Below are positions 58,530-64,000 of a stretch of DNA of 64,000 bases, in pieces. Location: NCBI GenBank assembly GCA_025677825.1, contig JAIXMO010000001.1:558001-622000 (forward strand), in the 5' to 3' direction. Within the stretch, counting starts at the first letter, position 1, and every line of letters begins with the position of its first letter. This stretch comes from Helicostylum pulchrum. Taxonomy: Eukaryota > Mucoromycota > Mucoromycetes > Mucorales > Mucoraceae. Both the position numbers and the translations under genes were made by a program. The notes under the pieces were generated by a model that saw only the letters and a program-made list of their open reading frames with translations, had not been told where the DNA came from and did no database searches.

Positions 58530-58606
58530 ATTTTACCCTTATTTAATATCATAATTTCTAAACTCTTATTCCCTTTTTTTTTCTCTCTCTTTAATACAAT
58601 AATAAA

Positions 58607-59406
58607 ATGGTAAAACATAATAACCCCCCCCCCCCCTCTTTTTTTTACCTGTAAATAATTATGTTTACATGTATATAGAGTGCTACATCTACTTGTGAAA
58701 TAGATGCAGACTTGATACAAAAAATCAAAGACTTTCGTTTCGCTAAAAATGAAAGTGGCAATGCTGCCTTTGTCTGTAAGTTTTTTTTTTCCTTCTCCTT
58801 AGAAATAGAGAGCTCATCTTATTAACTAGTAAATAGTGCAAATCGATCGCAAGACTTTAAAGATTGTTGAAGATGAAGTTTATGATGATATTAGTTTAGA
58901 AGATTTAATTGAAGGTAACAAAAAAAAAATGATACACACGTCATCTTATTACTTGCACTAGAAAAAGCTATATTTTCCAATTATTAGAGTTACCAGAAAA
59001 TACACCAAGATTTATTATCTTGAGTTATGAAGTAAGTTAATAAAATATCATGAATGTATAGGAACTAAAAAAAACTCTAGTTGAAACATAATGATGGAAG
59101 AGTAAACTTTCCCCTTGTTTTTATTTACTGGTCACCTTCTACTGCTAAAGCAGAAGTCAATATGCTGGTAAGAAAGAAAGAAAATTACGTTTCCATCGAT
59201 AATAAATGTCTTACACGTAAAAAAAAAATATTTAGTATGCTTCAGCAAAGACATATCTACAAGAAACTGTCAGTGTTATGAGAGTAAGACTTTTTTTTTC
59301 TTTTTCTTTTTATTATCATATATTAATTCAATTGAACATTATATAGGGTTTTGATATTCGCGATCCTGAAACTTTAACAGACGAATTTCTCTCTAAACAA
59401 CTTTAA
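58607..59406 (+). CDS. GMF1: Glia maturation factor (ADF-homology protein)
   Basis: Small ADF-H protein that debranches Arp2/3 actin networks. The model has an ATG-only first exon (58607-58609), then exons 58679-58775, 58837-58914, 58988-59031, 59081-59167, 59236-59283 and 59347-59406. It gives 138 aa, the usual GMF size. Clear signatures: KIKDFRFAKNESGNAAFV, LEDLIEELPENTPRFIILSY, KHNDGRVNFPLVFIYWSP and the C-terminal FDIRDPETLTDEFL. Without the ATG-only exon no ATG lies in frame at the conserved N-terminus. A fusion to the upstream RasGAP is unlikely because both RasGAP copies stop at the same codon. Its stop codon overlaps the stop of SAD1 on the other strand by two bases. Confidence 0.93.
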
Positions 59407-61097
59407 GCAGCGGCAGGTTTTCTTTCCCAAATCTACAAAAAAAAAAAAAAAGAGTCAAAAAACAACCGTTTAAATGTATATCTATTAAAATTTTTACCTG
59501 AATATAACTTTCAGACATGAAAATCATTTGAGGTAAAATCTCTTCTACAATTAAATCTTGAATTTGATACCATTGTTCCGTTCCACGGTGACGGACATGT
59601 ACCTTGTAAGTACCTTTACCTGCATCAGGTTTACCATCATGACAAATATTTGCTAGTAAATCATAATGATCACCTACTTTCTCAGCATCAGGATCCGTAG
59701 TGACTATAACAATAAGAAAGCATATCGAGCACTTTGATAAATATATGTATGTGTGTATATGTGTGTGGAAAGACTTACATTTTGACATGTCTACATTTTT
59801 AATAGGAAAATTAACAATGGTAGGATTCTTTTCATGAGTCCAACTGTTTTTATGGAATCTCTTGATATGAAAAATTAAGAATTGAGGTAAACGAGTAATA
59901 GTGTATTTCCTCATTTGATCGCCTACTTCATGTACTTTATGTCCATCAAATTTACCGAGAATAGTTGTTAATGGTACTTGTGGCACAATTTCTTTATCTT
60001 TTTCATCTTGGTACAATGGTGCCAAAGGCAAATCTAGGGCCAAAAATAAAAAGGGCGATGTATTGACTTTCGTTTCTTTAGAATCATCAAACAACAATAA
60101 TGCTTCCTTTTCTGTTGTTTGATGTGAAGGACCAAATGTCTGTGTTTCTACCTTGACTTCACCTTGTAATTGCTTATAGATAATACTGCTGTTCTTCTTT
60201 CGAGTTCCACCTAAATCTTTATGAATTGTATTTAAAAACCAAGACAAGAAATCAATCGCATTGCTTTGTTCGGTCAACTTGAATCTTTTTCCACTTGCGT
60301 TTGATATCTCTTGTAACAATTCATGGGGACTTACTTGACCCTTGAAGGCCTTTGGATTCCACATCTTTCTAATTAATGCACCGAGTCGACATACAAGTTG
60401 AGAAGATCCCTTCTTTTCAAAATCGGTCAAAATAAAATAGTCTCGAATGGGAGGAATATGTGCTAATGCTTGAATAATGACGTTGACATAATCGTTTGCT
60501 TTTACATTGTTTAAACCAACAAATCCAGGTAAGTACTTTTTGTTGTTTAAATCGTATGAAGTTTTAAATTGTGTATCCAGTTCAGCCACTTGAGCTCTGG
60601 TCAATGTAGGATTTAATACATACTGTAAAGTATTGTTTAGCATATAAATATATATATATGTGTTATTAATAAATCATACCTTGATGTCATTGAGAGAAGG
60701 GTTATCTACTTCATAACCATCAGGAAGAACATAGACCTAATTGTTAAATAGATTTTTAGTGTCGTTTTTAAACTATAATTTTTTTTTTTACCTTTAATGT
60801 TGACAGATTAATAAATACATGATGATCTTTATCCATACTATGAAAATAAGCATGCGAAGACTTTCCACGTCCTTGATAATATTTTCCACAGGTCAAGCAA
60901 GCATAAACGTTAATTTGAGAAAGAGAAACTGAACAAACTTTCTCGAAATCGAAATCAAGCATGTGTCGATTAATGGTATCCAAATAAAGGTCAGTAGAGT
61001 CTTTTGCTTGTACTTGTTCTGGCTCAGGTGAAGGAGTTGAACTTATACGTGGACGCTTTGTTCGTGGTTCATCTTCTATCGTTGTACGTCTATCCAT
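59403..61097 (-). CDS. SAD1: U4/U6.U5 tri-snRNP factor Sad1/USP39
   Basis: Splicing factor made of a ZnF-UBP domain and a ubiquitin-protease fold that has lost activity. Five exons (60792-61097, 60680-60736, 59779-60622, 59498-59703, 59403-59432) give 480 aa. A basic nuclear signal (RTKRPRIS) is followed by the zinc finger (KVCSVSLSQINVYACLTCGKYYQGRG, then SHAYFH and HHVFINLSTLKVYVLPD), then the peptidase-like domain. There the catalytic box reads GFVGLNNVKANDYVN, with Asp instead of the active-site Cys, as in all Sad1/USP39 proteins. Later NICHDGKP, YKVHVRHRG and ILPQMIFMSESYIQIWERK match USP39. Divergent from the forkhead gene with 151 bp between starts. Confidence 0.94.
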
Positions 61098-61248
61098 TTT
61101 CGCGTTTTATTTTGTAAATGACAACAACAACAAAAAGAAAAAAAATGCGCGGAGGCTTAAAATAAAAAAAAGAAAGGAAAAGAAAAGGCTTTTTTCCTTT
61201 TTTTTTTATAAACGTATCTTTTTCTTTTTTAATTTTATTTGACATCCC

Positions 61249-62466
<1,218 letters not shown>

Positions 62467-62561
62467 TTTTTTTTCTTTTTTTTATATCATTAAACTTTTT
62501 GAATATATACACATATACACTTATATATTTATTTATTTACAATTTTCCTTTTTTTCTTTCT

Positions 62562-64000
62562 TTAACGTCTATGCTTTTCATATCCTTGTACAATGGCTTC
62601 CAATGTCTTACCTTTAGTTTCAGGTAAACATATTAAAGTGAATACAAATGCACCAGCAGCAATTGCAGCAAAGATAGCGAAAGAGTAACCAGCAATATGA
62701 GCAAAGATAATAGGGAAACATTGACCGACCAAGAAATTCATACCCCAATTAACACAAGTGGCTGTACTACCAACAGAAGAGGATGCATAAGTTGGTGTGA
62801 GTTCGGAAGTCAAAAGCCAAGGAATGGGGCCAATACCAATAGCAAACGAAGCTACGTACAAAAAGACGCTTACTACCAATAAAGCAGGAAGATTATATAC
62901 ATAACCTACAACCAAAAGAGCAGAAAAGATACAAGCACCAGCATTAGCAATTAATAACAAAGGACGACGGCCCATACGATCGATCAATGCAACAGAGACA
63001 GCGGTCATTACAAAGTTAACTACAGTTGTAATAATTGCCATATATTTGGAGAATTCAGGATCAAAAGCCAAATTGAAGATGGTAGTAGAGTAATACATGA
63101 CAGCGTTAATACCCACCAATTGTTGGAAAGCATGTAAAGCAATAACAGTTAAAGCAATACGACGAATAACCGGATCTACAAAAATTTGAATAATGCCCAT
63201 TGTTTCATGAGAGTTATGACGAGCTGCCACCAAATTTTCATCGGCAGCATTATTATCAAATGAATCCGAACTTTGAGTGACAGAAGTTGTAAGATGATCA
63301 CCTTCATCAGCAGTGGCTAATTCAGAGGGAACATCATGAGCAGGTTGTTGTCTCATTACGGGACTTCTAGGAACAGCTTCCTTCTTCATATCATCCTCCT
63401 CCTTTTCATGATAATTCGTTAAAGATTGCGCAGCAGCAGTACCAAAATGACCTTCTACCATACCATAGAATTCAGCATCAATATTAGCATCGCCACGAAG
63501 TTTCTGAAGCGAAGCACGAGCATCTTCAATACGATTAATGGAAACTAAATAACGAGGTGTTTCCACACAAGTGTTCATTAAAAAGAATTGAATGATACCA
63601 GGGATAGCTACAATAGCATAATTAAGACGCCAAAGAGGAACAGTAGCTAAAGGTAAACCAATAACGGAAGACAGCAAAATACCGATAACAATAAAGAACT
63701 GGTTACAAGTACCCATTGCACCACGAGTAGAGATAGTAGACACTTCACCAATATAAGTAGGAATAGATAGAGAACCTAAACCACAAGCAATACCACATAA
63801 AATACGACCGACGATAAACATGGCATCATTCACTGCACAACCAATTAATATACCACCAGAGATATAACCCAAGTTGTTTAAAATAATCGCTCTCTTTCTA
63901 CCAAGTTTGGTTTGTATAGCGCCACCAGTTAAACCACCAACTAAACCACCTACACAAAATGAAGCCACAGCGAAACCCCACAGTGCGTTGTCCATCGGTA
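62562..64000 (-). CDS. MFS sugar transporter, 5' end beyond window
   Basis: A single uninterrupted exon of at least 478 codons runs off the right edge, so the N-terminus with the first membrane helix is missing; the first ATG seen (63995) is probably internal. Sugar-porter signatures are present: GRKRAIILNN after helix 2, GRILCGIACGLGSLSIPTYIGE, CVETPRYL, FQQLVGINAVMYYSTTIF, DRMGRRPLL, GIGPIPWLLTSEL and the final PETKGKTLEAI. The cytosolic loop between helices 6 and 7 is unusually long, with about 80 extra acidic and Ser-rich residues. Hexose is the likely substrate by family, but specificity cannot be read. Nearest relatives would be the GLUT/Hxt-like proton or facilitative hexose carriers. 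Confidence 0.9.
   Translation of the reverse strand, partial: PMDNALWGFAVASFCVGGLVGGLTGGAIQTKLGRKRAIILNNLGYISGGILIGCAVNDAMFIVGRILCGIACGLGSLSIPTYIGEVSTISTRGAMGTCNQFFIVIGILLSSVIGLPLATVPLWRLNYAIVAIPGIIQFFLMNTCVETPRYLVSINRIEDARASLQKLRGDANIDAEFYGMVEGHFGTAAAQSLTNYHEKEEDDMKKEAVPRSPVMRQQPAHDVPSELATADEGDHLTTSVTQSSDSFDNNAADENLVAARHNSHETMGIIQIFVDPVIRRIALTVIALHAFQQLVGINAVMYYSTTIFNLAFDPEFSKYMAIITTVVNFVMTAVSVALIDRMGRRPLLLIANAGACIFSALLVVGYVYNLPALLVVSVFLYVASFAIGIGPIPWLLTSELTPTYASSSVGSTATCVNWGMNFLVGQCFPIIFAHIAGYSFAIFAAIAAGAFVFTLICLPETKGKTLEAIVQGYEKHRR

Noticed and set aside
55887..59406. A RasGAP-GMF fusion protein, joining through the donor-like GTAAAT after VTRN at 58526
   Set aside because: The other RasGAP copy ends at the same codon with no GMF behind it, and GMF has its own ATG-only exon giving the conserved N-terminus.

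Overview
The window is nuclear DNA of a filamentous fungus, most likely an early-diverging Mucorales-type mould (a Rhizopus/Mucor relative). The evidence is AT-rich sequence full of A/T homopolymer runs, genes split by many 50-80 nt introns with GTAAGT-like donors and TAG acceptors, fungal-only families (MDM34, VPS68, Zn2Cys6 factor, DUF3605, rhodanese-PTP), and a GH134 mannanase-like gene, a family I know from Rhizopus. The genus is a guess. No bacterial, plasmid or CRISPR signal was seen. Gene models were built by hand from splice signals, and exon phases were checked to add up to open frames.

Layout. 0-13.5 kb is gene-dense: ORC4, a short/branched-chain acyl-CoA dehydrogenase, NIF3, an NmrA-like protein, a rhodanese plus tyrosine phosphatase, MDM34 (ERMES) and GET1. 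13.5-16.9 kb is an accessory stretch with a truncated nuclease-like gene, tRNA-Asp and two short repeat fragments. 17-29.3 kb holds cystinosin (ERS1), a Zn2Cys6 factor, ribosomal protein eL8, mitochondrial uS4m, VPS68 and a RasGAP. 29.3-35.3 kb is gene-poor, with a secreted GH134-like enzyme, a 1.3 kb TIR element and tRNA-Lys. 35.3-40.4 kb has MED1 and a hormone-sensitive-lipase-like esterase end to end. 40.4-42.1 kb has transposon debris. 42.1-50.9 kb has a coiled-coil protein, riboflavin kinase FMN1 facing RIB3, exportin-7 and a DUF3605 protein. 50.9-55.9 kb is a graveyard of a decayed gene and two TIR elements. 55.9-64 kb has a second RasGAP, GMF, SAD1/USP39, an FHA-forkhead factor and a sugar transporter cut by the window edge.

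Functional links. FMN1 and RIB3, two steps of flavin supply, are neighbours. MDM34 and GET1, both ER-associated machines, are neighbours. Two RasGAP paralogues lie 27 kb apart in the same orientation and differ in introns. The most notable non-genic structure is a family of TA-flanked elements with termini like CAGTAGCGG: two inverted full-size copies and three short derivatives, with a dead Tc1/mariner-type transposase fragment beside one of them. A second, unrelated TA-flanked TIR element is also present.
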